From assembly GCF_034427435.1 (NCBI RefSeq), contig NZ_JAXQNP010000003.1:1-64000 (forward strand): a stretch of 64,000 nt of DNA, read 5' to 3'. Each line of letters begins with the position of its first letter. Within the stretch, counting starts at the first letter, position 1. This DNA is from Nitrospirillum sp034427435 (GTDB lineage: Bacteria > Pseudomonadota > Alphaproteobacteria > Azospirillales > Azospirillaceae). Shown piece after piece: positions 53,735 to 63,040 of the stretch. The position numbers and the translations under genes were made by a program. The notes under the pieces are model-generated. The model was not told the origin of the DNA, made no database searches, and was given only the letters and a program-made list of their open reading frames with translations.

Positions 53735-55384
53735 TCAGCGTGAAAGGCCGGCCATGCCAGCCGACAGGCCTGACGGACCGGCTTGTGCGGTGCCGAAAGA
53801 TGGCCGCGGCCGCAGCCCATGCCGGTAAATCTGCTGGATCAGGTCGCGGTGGCGGGGCAGGGCGGCCAAGGCCTGCGTCGTCCCCGCGCGGATGGCCGCG
53901 AAATGCCGGCGCGCCTCGTCCTTGTGGCGGAAGGCGCCGGCCTGGGCGGTGAGGTCGGTGCCATACTCCATGCCATACAGGACGAAGCGCCAACTGGCCT
54001 CGCTGAAGGTGTCGAGGTTGAGGTCGAAGTCCAGCCCTTCCGGCGGGCGATGGCGCCAGCGGTCCAGCAAGTCACGCAGCGTGTCGGGCAGCGTGGCGGC
54101 GTCGGCGTTGTCGCGCCAGAAGGCGGTGTCGGTGCGCCGGGTCAGGCAATAGTGCAGCTTCAGGAAGTCCGCGGCCCGTTCATAGCGCTGCCGCATGACG
54201 CGGTTGAACTGCCGCGCCGCCGTGGCCATGTCGCCCGCCCAAGGGAACAGGCTGGTCAGCAGCACGGCCGCCACCTCGATCATGACGATGCCGGTTGACT
54301 CCAGCGGTTCGAAGAAGCCCCCAGATAGGCCGATGGCCACGCAGTTGCCCACCCAGGGCTTTGGGCGGAAGCCCGCCTCGAAACGGAAGGTGCGGGCCGT
54401 CTTGCCGTTTGCGGCCGGCCCGATGTAATCGCGCAGCACCTGTTCGGCCCGCGTGTCGTCGGTATGGTCGGAGGAATAGACATGGCCGGTGCCACGCCGG
54501 CTTTCCAGCCCAATGTCCCAGGTCCAGCCGGCCTCCTGCGCCGTGGAGAGGGTGTAGCTGGGGATGGGCGCGTCCGGACGGTCGTAGGGGACCTGCAAGG
54601 CGACGGCGCGATCGCAGAACAGCCACTGTCGGCAGGATTGATAGGGGGATTTCAGCGCCTGGCCGATCAGTTGGGCGGTGAACCCGGTGCAGTCGATGTA
54701 AAGGTCGGCTGTGAGGGGGCCGTGCTGGTGCGTGAGGACGCCGGCGACGGTGCCATCCTCCGCCAGGGGAACGGCGTCCACAGTATCGACGACATGGCGC
54801 ACGCCCAGGTCGATGGCCACGGTGCGCAACAGCCGCGCGAACTTCACGGCGTCGAAATGATAGGCGTAGTTCAGGGCCCCGGCGTAGTCCGCCTCGCCCG
54901 GTCGTTTGGGGGCCAGGCTGGCATCAGCCACGCCCTTCTGCACCGTCACCGCCGCGTCGATGCCGATGTCATCACCGGCATGGCCCAGAAGCCAGTACGG
55001 CAGCAGGTCCATGCCCTCAGGGGTGATGGCGGATTCGAAGGGGTGGAAATAATGGCTGCGGCCGGGCGTGTTGGGCGGGCGAACCCAATGGTCGAAGCGG
55101 ATGCCCTGCTTGAAGGTCGCCTCGCTCTCGCGCATGAACACCGACTCATCGATGCCGATGCGGCGCAGTGTCCGCTGGATGCTGGGAAAGGTGCCTTCGC
55201 CCACGCCCAGGATGCCGATATCAGGGGATTCCACCAGGCTGATGCGGGCGCCGCCCGGCTGGGAAATGGCCAGCGTACGGGCGAGGTAGGCGGCTGTCAG
55301 CCAGCCCGCGGTGCCGCCGCCGACGATCAGCACGTCGCGCACGGGTGGTGACCCGGTGTCCCTCGATCCCATGCTCTGCGTCAT
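53735..55384 (-). CDS. tryptophan-halogenase-family flavoprotein
   Basis: The 549-aa FAD-dependent protein has dinucleotide fold VLIVGGGTAGWLTAAYLART, then GVGEGTFPSIQRTLRRIGI and YAYHFDAVKFARLLR. A tryptophan-box-like GWTWDIGL and WVGNCVAIGLSGGFFEPLES follow. Members next to TonB receptors in carbohydrate loci of alphaproteobacteria are common, and their substrate is unknown; the WxWxIP motif is only partly kept. It follows the TonB receptor gene on the same strand past a terminator-like hairpin. GGGAGGGCGGAAGG precedes the ATG. Confidence 0.9.
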   Translation of the reverse strand: MTQSMGSRDTGSPPVRDVLIVGGGTAGWLTAAYLARTLAISQPGGARISLVESPDIGILGVGEGTFPSIQRTLRRIGIDESVFMRESEATFKQGIRFDHWVRPPNTPGRSHYFHPFESAITPEGMDLLPYWLLGHAGDDIGIDAAVTVQKGVADASLAPKRPGEADYAGALNYAYHFDAVKFARLLRTVAIDLGVRHVVDTVDAVPLAEDGTVAGVLTHQHGPLTADLYIDCTGFTAQLIGQALKSPYQSCRQWLFCDRAVALQVPYDRPDAPIPSYTLSTAQEAGWTWDIGLESRRGTGHVYSSDHTDDTRAEQVLRDYIGPAANGKTARTFRFEAGFRPKPWVGNCVAIGLSGGFFEPLESTGIVMIEVAAVLLTSLFPWAGDMATAARQFNRVMRQRYERAADFLKLHYCLTRRTDTAFWRDNADAATLPDTLRDLLDRWRHRPPEGLDFDLNLDTFSEASWRFVLYGMEYGTDLTAQAGAFRHKDEARRHFAAIRAGTTQALAALPRHRDLIQQIYRHGLRPRPSFGTAQAGPSGLSAGMAGLSR

Positions 55385-55410
55385 CCTTCCGCCCTCCCCT
55401 TGATGGCAGA

Positions 55411-55439
55411 AACCCCCGGCCCATGACAGGCCGGGGGTT
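55411..55439 (-). terminator. terminator between the TonB receptor and halogenase genes
   Basis: AACCCCCGGCC / GGCCGGGGGTT, an 11-bp stem with a 7-nt loop, 36 nt after the receptor stop. The T-run is short, so read-through into the halogenase gene is plausible. Confidence 0.75.
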
Positions 55440-55474
55440 CGGTTACCAACGAACGATCATCCGCGAGCGGAGGA

Positions 55475-58357
55475 TCAGTAGTTGAAGCGCAGCACCGCGG
55501 AGTAGCGGCGGTCCGCCACGAACCAGCTGCGACCGTATTGCTGGTCACCATAGCCCATCAGCGTCTTGGTGACGCTGTTGGTCAGGTTCTGCGCTTCGAG
55601 GGTCAGGGTGATGTGATCATCGAAGCTGTACGCGACCGAGGCGTCCAGCGTGCCGTAGTCATCCGCGAAGATGGGCAGGTTGTAGGTGACCGTCTGGCCG
55701 GCGGCGTTGGTGTAGGTGCCGTTGGTGCCGTTGGCGGTCGGGGTCAACAGGTACTTGCTGCGCCAAGTGTAGGCAAGGCGGGCCGAGATCGGGCCTTTCT
55801 CGTACATGCCGGTGATGTTGTAGTTGTAGCGCGACAGCAGGTCCACCGGCAGGCCGTTGATGCGGTTGCCCAGCATGTCGTAGGACAGGTCGCCGGGGCT
55901 CTTGCTGTAGATGTAGGTGAAGTTGGTGTCGATACCCAGGCCATCGAACGGGGCCGGCAGGAAGCTGAAGAACTTCTGCAGGCCGATCTCGGCGCCCTTA
56001 ACATAGGCGGGCTGGGCGTTGAAGTAGCCGCTGACCGCCGCCGTCATGGTCCGCGACGTGCCGTCCGGCAGGGCGAAGGGCACATCCACCGACGTCACGC
56101 CGTAGGAGATGTAGTCCTTGATCTGCTTGTAGAAGCCCGCGACGTGGAACTGGCCGCCGTCAGGCATGTACCACTCGGCCGAAACGTCCAGGTTGTTGGC
56201 CAACTGCGGCTTCAGGTTCGGGTTGCCCGAGGTCGCGGTGGCGCCGGTGATGACGTGGTTGGTGTCGGTGGTCAGGCTCAACGAACCCGAGGCGTTCAGG
56301 TTGTTGAAGCTGGGGTTGGTCATGTTCTGGTAGGCGGCGAAGCGCAGGTGCACCTCGTCGTTCGGCATGAACTGCACGTTGAACGAGGGCAGGGCCATCA
56401 GGCTGTTATGCCCGCCATTGTTGGCGGTGTAGCCGCCCGGCAGGTCCGCGGTCGCCCCGTTGTACAGGATCTGGCCGGTGGGCTGCTGGATGTAACCCTG
56501 GCTGCTGTTCTCGTTGTTGACAATGCGAACGCCGAAATTGCCGTTCATCTTCCAGCCGCTGCCGAAGAGATTGTCGTCGCCGAAGCGGGCCATGGCGTAG
56601 GCGGATTCAGTGCGGGTCTTGGTATGCGACAGGTTGGCGATGGTGTAGGTCACCGGCGCCGTGGTGTCACCCGCCAAGCCGTACAGCTGGTGGATCTTGG
56701 TCAGGCTCTCCGGATAGCTCTCCAGCAGCGACCAAGCCGGGAACACGGTGGTGCCGGGCAGGTTGGTGGCGCCCCGGAAGAAGTTGCTGAAGCCCGAGAC
56801 GTTGATGTCGCTGGCCGCCGCCGTGTTCAGGTACTTCCACGAGGAGGAGGGGTTCCAGGTCGGGGTAAGGCCGGTCCAGTTGTAACCGGTGACGTCGTCC
56901 TTTTCCGTCCGGTCGGCGAAGCGGGCGCCGACCTTGAACGAACGCAGGAAGCCGGTGTCGGAGACGTGATAATCGGCGTCGCCCGACCACGCCAGCTCAC
57001 GGCCGATGTGGTTCTCCAGGTGGTCCATGGTCGCGTACCAGATGTAGCGCGACGGATCGGCCAACTGCGACGGGTTGCTGACGGTGATGACCGGCAGGTC
57101 GCCCGTCAGGTTGATGCCGTAGCTGGGCACCGAGGTCTGCGAGAACAGGTCGATGCGCTGCTGCTGCGACTGGGAAATCGCGTACTGGAAGTCGGAGGTG
57201 ATGGTCAGGTTCTTGGTCGGCGTCCACTTCATGCCCTGAGACAGGTCGGTGGTGACGTTGTGCTGGTTGGTCAAGCCGGGGTTGGCCAGCGCCGTGCTGC
57301 CGCCCGACTCGCCGGGAAGCTGCAGCGGATCGGAGGCGGTGGAGCTCAGCTGGTTGGAGCTGAGCAGGCCACCGTTGGAGCCGAAAACGCTGTTGCTGCC
57401 GGCGGTGACGTTGACCGAGTTGCTGCCCTGGTTATAGACGCCGGCTTCCTTCGACTTGCTCCAGTAATCGGAGCGGAAGCCCGTCTGGTAGAAGGTCAGG
57501 TCGTTGTTGGGCGACCATTCCAGGGATTCATAGGCGCCCAGCCGCTTACGGTCGAACGTGCCCGAGCGCCAATCGAAGCCGCCGGGAACGTAGACGTTCT
57601 TGCCGTTGTAGGTCTGGGGGAAATAGGGTTCGACCTGGATGGTGTCGTGGCGGGTGCTGATGTCGCTGTAGGCGACGCTCGCCATGGCGCCGATCTCGCC
57701 GATGCCGGTCATCCAGCGGTTGGCGTACAGCAGCGAGCCACCCGGCTTGGTCTGGTCGATGAAATCGCCGTAGTCCGCCGACACGGAGCCGCTGAACGTC
57801 TGGTGGTCATAGTCGAACGGCATCTTGGTGCGCAGGTTCACCGACCCGCCGATGCCGCCCTCGATGACGTCGGGTGAGCCGCTCTTCAGCACGTCGATGC
57901 CGGCCAGCAATTCCGGCGGCACGTCCTCGAACAGCAGCGCGCGGCCGCCGTTGGCGCTGAAGGCCTCGCGGCCGTTCAGGGTGCTGCTGACCTGGGACAG
58001 GCCGCGCACGGTCACGCCGGAGCCTTCGACCGAGTAGTGGTCGGGGTCGCCGACGGCGGCGAAGTGGGTGATGGAAACGCCAGGGACGCGCTGCAGCACC
58101 TCGGTGACGCTGTTGTCCGGCAGCTTGCCGGCGTCATCGGCCGAAATGCTGTCCAGGATCATGTCGGCGGCCGCCTTGCGCTTGGCGGCGTCGGACACGG
58201 CGAACCGCTGCCCGGTGACGACGATTTCCTGCAGATCATCGTCCGCCGCGGCCGCGGTCTGGGCCTGGGCAAAGGAAGCGGCAGACAAAGCACCGATAAC
58301 CAGCACGGACGCACCGGCCAGCACAAAGGAACGATAGGAATTCTGGGGCCAACTCAT
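55475..58357 (-). CDS. TonB-dependent receptor (large carbohydrate type)
   Basis: The 960-aa receptor has signal SFVLAGASVLVIGALSAASF, TonB-box region LQEIVVTGQRF and a plug (NSVTEVLQRVPGVSITHFAA, VRGLSQVSSTLNGREAFSAN, EGGIGGSVNLRTKMPF). A long barrel ends in RRYSAVLRFNY. The length and FNY end match the receptors paired with tryptophan halogenases in sugar loci. Ribosome site GGGAAGGGAAACGCC. Two TGGTAGCG half-sites lie about 140-165 nt upstream. Confidence 0.95.
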   Translation of the reverse strand: MSWPQNSYRSFVLAGASVLVIGALSAASFAQAQTAAAADDDLQEIVVTGQRFAVSDAAKRKAAADMILDSISADDAGKLPDNSVTEVLQRVPGVSITHFAAVGDPDHYSVEGSGVTVRGLSQVSSTLNGREAFSANGGRALLFEDVPPELLAGIDVLKSGSPDVIEGGIGGSVNLRTKMPFDYDHQTFSGSVSADYGDFIDQTKPGGSLLYANRWMTGIGEIGAMASVAYSDISTRHDTIQVEPYFPQTYNGKNVYVPGGFDWRSGTFDRKRLGAYESLEWSPNNDLTFYQTGFRSDYWSKSKEAGVYNQGSNSVNVTAGSNSVFGSNGGLLSSNQLSSTASDPLQLPGESGGSTALANPGLTNQHNVTTDLSQGMKWTPTKNLTITSDFQYAISQSQQQRIDLFSQTSVPSYGINLTGDLPVITVSNPSQLADPSRYIWYATMDHLENHIGRELAWSGDADYHVSDTGFLRSFKVGARFADRTEKDDVTGYNWTGLTPTWNPSSSWKYLNTAAASDINVSGFSNFFRGATNLPGTTVFPAWSLLESYPESLTKIHQLYGLAGDTTAPVTYTIANLSHTKTRTESAYAMARFGDDNLFGSGWKMNGNFGVRIVNNENSSQGYIQQPTGQILYNGATADLPGGYTANNGGHNSLMALPSFNVQFMPNDEVHLRFAAYQNMTNPSFNNLNASGSLSLTTDTNHVITGATATSGNPNLKPQLANNLDVSAEWYMPDGGQFHVAGFYKQIKDYISYGVTSVDVPFALPDGTSRTMTAAVSGYFNAQPAYVKGAEIGLQKFFSFLPAPFDGLGIDTNFTYIYSKSPGDLSYDMLGNRINGLPVDLLSRYNYNITGMYEKGPISARLAYTWRSKYLLTPTANGTNGTYTNAAGQTVTYNLPIFADDYGTLDASVAYSFDDHITLTLEAQNLTNSVTKTLMGYGDQQYGRSWFVADRRYSAVLRFNY

Positions 58358-58495
58358 GGCGTTTCCCTTCCCTGGGTATCTTATTTATCGCGGGTCGAAG
58401 GGCCCGCGCGCTTCACCCCGGCCGCCGCATTTGGTGCGTCACGCCGTAGTCATATAAATGCATATGGAGATTCCTGCGGGCCTGCAACGGGAGAA

Positions 58496-58524
58496 TGGTA
58501 GCGCTCACATGAAAAATGGTAGCG
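58496..58524. promoter_or_regulatory. paired TGGTAGCG operator-like half-sites upstream of the TonB receptor
   Basis: TGGTAGCGCTCACA at 58496-58509 and TGGTAGCG at 58517-58524 lie 21 nt apart, about two helical turns. The half-site matches LacI-type operators with a central CG. The surrounding 58358-58984 gap (627 nt) holds no other gene I can support. Confidence 0.5.
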
Positions 58525-58984
58525 GTCCCTTTTTTGTCGCAGCGGATTCCGAAAAACATAATAAAAACAACACACTCAATCTTAGGTTGGTGTTGCGCGC
58601 GGGGCACAGGTCGCCTGTTCCGACCCCCGCCGAACCGCTGTCACCTGATTGTGCGCTGCGATGAACCCGCAGCGTATTTAACCATCAGGGCAGAGCGGAA
58701 AATTCCTCTATCACATTGATTATTAATAATAAACCGAGCCATTGGCCTGTTGCTTTCCCGAATTTCCAGACAAAAGGCGGGAGGGGCGCTTGGTCGCTGA
58801 CGAAACCGCGGGCGGTCGTAAAGAGGTGGGAGTGCCCAAAATGTGCACCCAACAATGGCAAGGGCTATTGCTTAATAATTGTGCAATTTTGCAGATGTTG
58901 TGAATTGGCTGATAAATAGGGGAATTGCTGATGCTCCGGCGGTACTTCCCTGACCAGGGGGGGCTGATCAGGGGGCGGTGTCCA

Positions 58985-59524
58985 TCACCTGATCAGTGCG
59001 ATGACGTCCCGGAAGCGGGGATGGGTTGCACTCTCCATCCATTCGAACACGGCCATCTCGGTCGTGATGATGTCCGCCCCGTGTCGTTCCAGGCGGCGCA
59101 GGCCAGCCGCCTTGTTCCCCGCGGTGCGGGAGCCCACGGCGTCCTCCACCACATGGACTTCCCGTCCCATGGCCATCAGGCCCAGCGCCGTCTGCAGCAC
59201 GCAGACATGGGCCTCGCACCCCGCCAGGATGACGGCGTGATCGGGGGGCAGGTGCGCCGCCAGGACGCTGGTGGCGTCGAACGCCATCTTCGTCGCCACC
59301 ACGGCGGACTCCAGCGCCAGATCGGGCATGAGTTCCGGGACTGTCGGTCCCAGACCCTTGGGGTTTTGCTCCGTGAACACGACCGGCACGCCCATCATGC
59401 CGGCGGCGGCCAGCAAGCGGCGGGTGTTGGACAGCACGACGTCGGCATCCAGGAGGGCCGGGATCAGGCGGGTTTGCAGGTCGATCACCGCCAGCGTGCT
59501 GCGGCTTGGGATGAGACGGGGCAC
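58985..59524 (-). CDS. isochorismatase-like cysteine hydrolase
   Basis: The 179-aa protein has the family triad: Asp in LAVIDLQTRLIPAL, Lys in VVATKMAFDA and Cys in VILAGCEAHVCVLQTALGL, with the cis-peptide GCEAHVC. It is of the YcaC/nicotinamidase-like type and probably hydrolyses an amide; the substrate is unknown. The start is GTG 59524. It is an isolated gene between the receptor promoter and the GH35-like gene. Confidence 0.9.
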   Translation of the reverse strand: MPRLIPSRSTLAVIDLQTRLIPALLDADVVLSNTRRLLAAAGMMGVPVVFTEQNPKGLGPTVPELMPDLALESAVVATKMAFDATSVLAAHLPPDHAVILAGCEAHVCVLQTALGLMAMGREVHVVEDAVGSRTAGNKAAGLRRLERHGADIITTEMAVFEWMESATHPRFRDVIALIR

Positions 59525-59603
59525 GGGTGATGCTTCTCAGGTCGGATGACGGTCAGGTTCACTATGGTGCCCGCCGTCGTCGCCGGGCAAGGAAGCGATC
59601 GGT

Positions 59604-59617
59604 TGATAACGGTAACA
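59604..59617. promoter_or_regulatory. LacI-type operator upstream of the GH35-like gene
   Basis: TGATAACGGTAACA, symmetric at five of seven positions and fitting TGwTArCGkTAwCA, 170 nt before the start of the GH35-like gene. Confidence 0.5.
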
Positions 59618-59787
59618 GCGATAGTGGATTGATTTGATATCGTTGACGGGTATGATCCGCCAGCATCGTTGTGATCATATAAATATGCCCTCGGCGCGCC
59701 CCTTGTTATGGGCGCCGGGGCGTTTAGGCCGGGACGGCGTCCGCGCCGATCTTCAATAATCAGCTATGGGCTTGGGAGGGCCTGCCG

Positions 59788-61464
59788 ATGACAAGCGTTC
59801 TGGACACCCGCGTTCTGAATAGGGCCCCGCGCTCCAAGTCTCTGCGCTCAAGGGCTCTGCGCGCCATGGCCTTGGCCGTTCCGCTGCTGGCGGGGTTCAC
59901 CCCTGTGATCCAGGCGGCCGAGAGCCGGACCGAGATGCCACGCCTGGTGCGGGAGGATGGGCGGTACGCCCTGATGGTCGATGGCGCGCCCTATCTGGTG
60001 CTGGGCGCCCAGGCCAACAATTCCAGCAATTGGCCCTCGGTGCTGCCGCAGGTTTGGCCGGCCGTGGACCAGGTACAGGCCAACACCCTGTTCATGCCCA
60101 TCGCCTGGCAGCAGATCGAGCCCAAGGAAGGCCAATTCGATTTCAGCTTCCTCGACACCCTGCTGGCCCAGGCGCGGGAGCATAAGAAGCATTTGGTGCT
60201 GCTGTGGTTTGGCACCTGGAAGAACAACAGTCCGTCCTACGCCCCGGATTGGGTGAAGCTGGACAACGACCGCTTCCCTCGTGTCGTCAGTGCCAAGGGC
60301 GTCATGCGCGGTTCGCTGTCGCCGCTGGCCCCCGCCACGCTGGAGGCCGACAGGAAGGCCTTCGTCGCCTTCATGCGGCACCTGAAGCAGGTGGATGGCC
60401 AGCAGCACACGGTGCTGATGGTGCAGGTGGAGAATGAGACCGGCACCTACGGCGCCGTTCGCGACTTCCGGCCCGAGGCGCAAAAGGTGTTCGAGGGCAA
60501 GGTGCCGGCCGATCTGGTCAAGGCGCTGAACAAGGCCCCCGGCACCTGGAAGGAGGTCTTCGGCAAGGACGCGGATGAGTTCTTCCACGCCTACTTCACC
60601 GCCCGCTTCGTCGACCAGGTGGCCGCCGCCGGCAAGGCCGAATACCCCATTCCGCTGTACGTGAACGCCGCCTTGCGCGACCCGTTCAAGGACCAGGACC
60701 CGTACACCTATTCCAGTGGTGGCCCCACCTGGAACGTGCTGGATATCTGGAAGGCGGCGGCGCCCAACATCGATCTGATCGGGCCTGACATCTACGATCG
60801 CGGCTATGACTTCTACGTCAAGACCTTGGAACAGTATAAGCGGCCGGACAACGCCCTGCTGGTCGCGGAGACCGGCAACGACGCCGTCTATGCCCGCTAT
60901 GTCTTCGCCACGCTGGGACACCAGGGCATCGGCTTCGCGCCCTTTGGCATCGACTACACCCGCTACGTGAACTACCCGCTGGGGGCGGCCAAGATCGACG
61001 CGGAGTCGTTGGAGCCCTTCGCCATGAACTTCAGGCTGCTGGGCGCGATGAACCGCCAACTGGCGGCCCTCAGCCTCAAGGGCAAGGTTTGGGGGGCGTC
61101 CGAGCCGACGGCCGACCACAGCAACACCCTGGACCTCGGCCCCTACAAGGCCACGGTCAGCTATGGCCTGCCGCAGTTCGGCGACGCCAAGCCCACGGGC
61201 AATGAAAAGCCCTGTGGCGGCGTGGTCATCGCCGAGTTGGCGCCCAATGAATATCTGGTGGCCGGCTATCACGCCCGCGTCGACTTCTCCCAGGCCGTCA
61301 AGGCCGGCAAGAACGGCTACATGATGGCCAGCGTGGAGGAGGGGCACTTCGATGATAGCGGCAAGTGGGTGTTCGAGCGCCTTTGGAATGGCGACCAGAC
61401 CGACTACGGCCTGAACTTCACGTCGATACCCCAGATATTGAAGGTGCGGTTCGCCACCTACTGA
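59788..61464 (+). CDS. GH35-like beta-galactosidase with DUF5597 domain
   Basis: The 558-aa exported protein (hydrophobic ALRAMALAVPLLAGFTPVIQA) has a clan-A TIM barrel: YLVLGAQANNSSNWPSVLPQ and MPIAWQQIEPKEGQFDFSFL. The acid/base Glu lies in VQVENETGTYGAVRDF and the nucleophile Glu in LLVAETGNDAVYARY. A DUF5597 C-terminal beta domain follows (from about residue 390). It removes terminal beta-galactosyl or related residues in the periplasm. The next gene is a LacI regulator, past a hairpin. Confidence 0.92.
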   Translation: MTSVLDTRVLNRAPRSKSLRSRALRAMALAVPLLAGFTPVIQAAESRTEMPRLVREDGRYALMVDGAPYLVLGAQANNSSNWPSVLPQVWPAVDQVQANTLFMPIAWQQIEPKEGQFDFSFLDTLLAQAREHKKHLVLLWFGTWKNNSPSYAPDWVKLDNDRFPRVVSAKGVMRGSLSPLAPATLEADRKAFVAFMRHLKQVDGQQHTVLMVQVENETGTYGAVRDFRPEAQKVFEGKVPADLVKALNKAPGTWKEVFGKDADEFFHAYFTARFVDQVAAAGKAEYPIPLYVNAALRDPFKDQDPYTYSSGGPTWNVLDIWKAAAPNIDLIGPDIYDRGYDFYVKTLEQYKRPDNALLVAETGNDAVYARYVFATLGHQGIGFAPFGIDYTRYVNYPLGAAKIDAESLEPFAMNFRLLGAMNRQLAALSLKGKVWGASEPTADHSNTLDLGPYKATVSYGLPQFGDAKPTGNEKPCGGVVIAELAPNEYLVAGYHARVDFSQAVKAGKNGYMMASVEEGHFDDSGKWVFERLWNGDQTDYGLNFTSIPQILKVRFATY

Positions 61465-61500
61465 CGGGCTGTCCCGGTCAAGACGGCCTCAAGGACAGGC

Positions 61501-61536
61501 CCCTGCCGCCGCCCAGACTTTGGCGCGGCGGCAGGG
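61501..61536 (+). terminator. terminator after the GH35-like gene
   Basis: CCCTGCCGCCGC / GCGGCGGCAGGG, a perfect 12-bp stem with a 12-nt loop, 36 nt after the stop. It is followed by CGTCTT, so the T-run is weak. Confidence 0.75.
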
Positions 61537-61775
61537 CGTCTTGCCGACTCGCCGGCCGATGCTTGGGTCGATTTGCCGGCCCCCGCCCTTGTATTGGCGC
61601 CGCTTTAATCGGCATTTACCATGTAAAGCTGCATCAAGTCGCCGTGGGCGCCATTGGCGATCCCCGTTTTACACAAAACGGTCAGCAGGCGATTGCGCAA
61701 GTCCCAATGGTACTGCTATCACCGATCCAAACCGGCAGTGTATGCGCGGGCCCGATAAGGCGGAGCAGGAAGCGT

Positions 61776-62828
61776 ATGGAAAAGCGGCGTGGGCGGAGTT
61801 CGCAGGGAGTCACCATTCGTGAGGTGGCGGCGCGCGCCGGCGTTTCCCCGATGACGGTGTCCCGCGTCATCAATAATGAGAATAACGTCACCCCGGCCAC
61901 TTCCGCGGCGGTGATGGCCGCCATCCAGGAGCTGAAATACACGCCCAATCCCGCGGCGCGGCGTCTCGCGGGGTCTGAAACCTTCCGGATCGGCCTCCTG
62001 TACAGTAACCCCAGCGTCGCCTTCCTGAGCGAATTCCTGCTGGGCGCGCTGGATGAAAGCAGCAAGACTGGCCACCAGTTGGTGGTCGAGAAATGCGGTG
62101 CCACCGCCGCCACCGAAAAGGCGGCGCTGCAAAAGCTGTTGCAGAGCGGGGTGGACGGCATCGTCCTGCCGCCGCCCTTGTGCGAGGCCAAGAGCATCCT
62201 GGCGGACATCGCCAAGTCCGGTGTCGCCGCCGTGGCCGTGGCCGCCGGGCAGCCGGGCCCGGATGTCGCCACGGTGCGCATCGACAATTACAAGGCCGCG
62301 CACCGCATGACCCAGCACCTGCTGTCGCTGGGGCACCGCGCCATCGGCTTCATCAAAGGCCATCCCAACCAGACCGTCAGCGACCAGCGCCTGCACGGCT
62401 TCCTGGACGCGTTGAGCGAGGCGGGGCTGGACCCCAAGGCCGCGCCGGTCGAGCAAGGCTATTTCAATTATCGTTCCGGCTTGGCGGCGGCGGACAAGCT
62501 GCTGGCGCTCAAGCAGCGGCCGACGGCCATCTTCGCCGCCAACGACGATATGGCCGCCGCCGTGCTGGCCACCGCCCATCGCCTGGGTCTGAGCGTGCCC
62601 GTCGACCTGTCCATCGCCGGTTTCGACGACACGCTGATCGCCGGCACCATCTGGCCGGCGCTGACCACGGTGCGTCAGCCCATCGCCGCCATGGGCCGTG
62701 CCGCGGTCAGCATGCTGCTGGACGAGATGAAGCGTCGCCGCGGGGGCGGAGGCGGGGCGCCGGCGCAGCAACTGTTGCGCCATACGCTGGTGGAACGGGA
62801 GTCGACCGCCGCGCCCTCCAAGCCGTGA
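61776..62828 (+). CDS. LacI-family transcriptional regulator
   Basis: The 350-aa protein has an HTH (VTIREVAARAGVSPMTVSRV, hinge NPAARRLAG) and a sugar-binding domain (GFIKGHPNQTVSDQRLHGFL, PTAIFAANDDMAAAVLATAH, AGFDDTLIAGTIWPALTTVR). It is related to the regulator at 18010. Lying between the GH35-like and XylX-like genes, it is the best candidate to bind the TGwTArCGkTAwCA sites around it. ATG 61776 follows AGGAAG. A basic/Gly-rich insert (RRRGGGGG) sits near the C-terminus. Confidence 0.94.
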   Translation: MEKRRGRSSQGVTIREVAARAGVSPMTVSRVINNENNVTPATSAAVMAAIQELKYTPNPAARRLAGSETFRIGLLYSNPSVAFLSEFLLGALDESSKTGHQLVVEKCGATAATEKAALQKLLQSGVDGIVLPPPLCEAKSILADIAKSGVAAVAVAAGQPGPDVATVRIDNYKAAHRMTQHLLSLGHRAIGFIKGHPNQTVSDQRLHGFLDALSEAGLDPKAAPVEQGYFNYRSGLAAADKLLALKQRPTAIFAANDDMAAAVLATAHRLGLSVPVDLSIAGFDDTLIAGTIWPALTTVRQPIAAMGRAAVSMLLDEMKRRRGGGGGAPAQQLLRHTLVERESTAAPSKP

Positions 62829-62957
62829 GTCTTGTGGGCTCGGGGGCCATGGTCCGGTTCCCATTGGCGCTACCCGGACAGGTGACCCCCTACGGAGTCG
62901 GGGGCGAAACCTTCGTGCGTATGCCGTCGAAATCCGGACTGGTATGGTAACGTCGCC

Positions 62958-62998
62958 TTGACAGCGCTTCTCGCTGGCCTCTAATGTTAGCGTTAACA
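62958..62998 (+). promoter_or_regulatory. promoter with overlapping LacI-type operator (XylX-like gene)
   Basis: TTGACA at 62958-62963 and TAATGT at 62982-62987, spacing 18 nt, form a sigma-70-like promoter. TGTTAGCGTTAACA at 62985-62998 (six of seven positions symmetric) overlaps the -10 element and start region, the arrangement expected for repression. Confidence 0.65.
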
Positions 62999-63040
62999 AG
63001 GGCCGCCTGGCGATAATGCACCTTGGGAGGAGTTCAAGAG

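Noticed and set aside
55538..57877. 779-aa open frame on the plus strand
   Set aside because: It lies antisense to the TonB receptor and is Val/Gly/Arg/Gln-rich with no recognisable motif.
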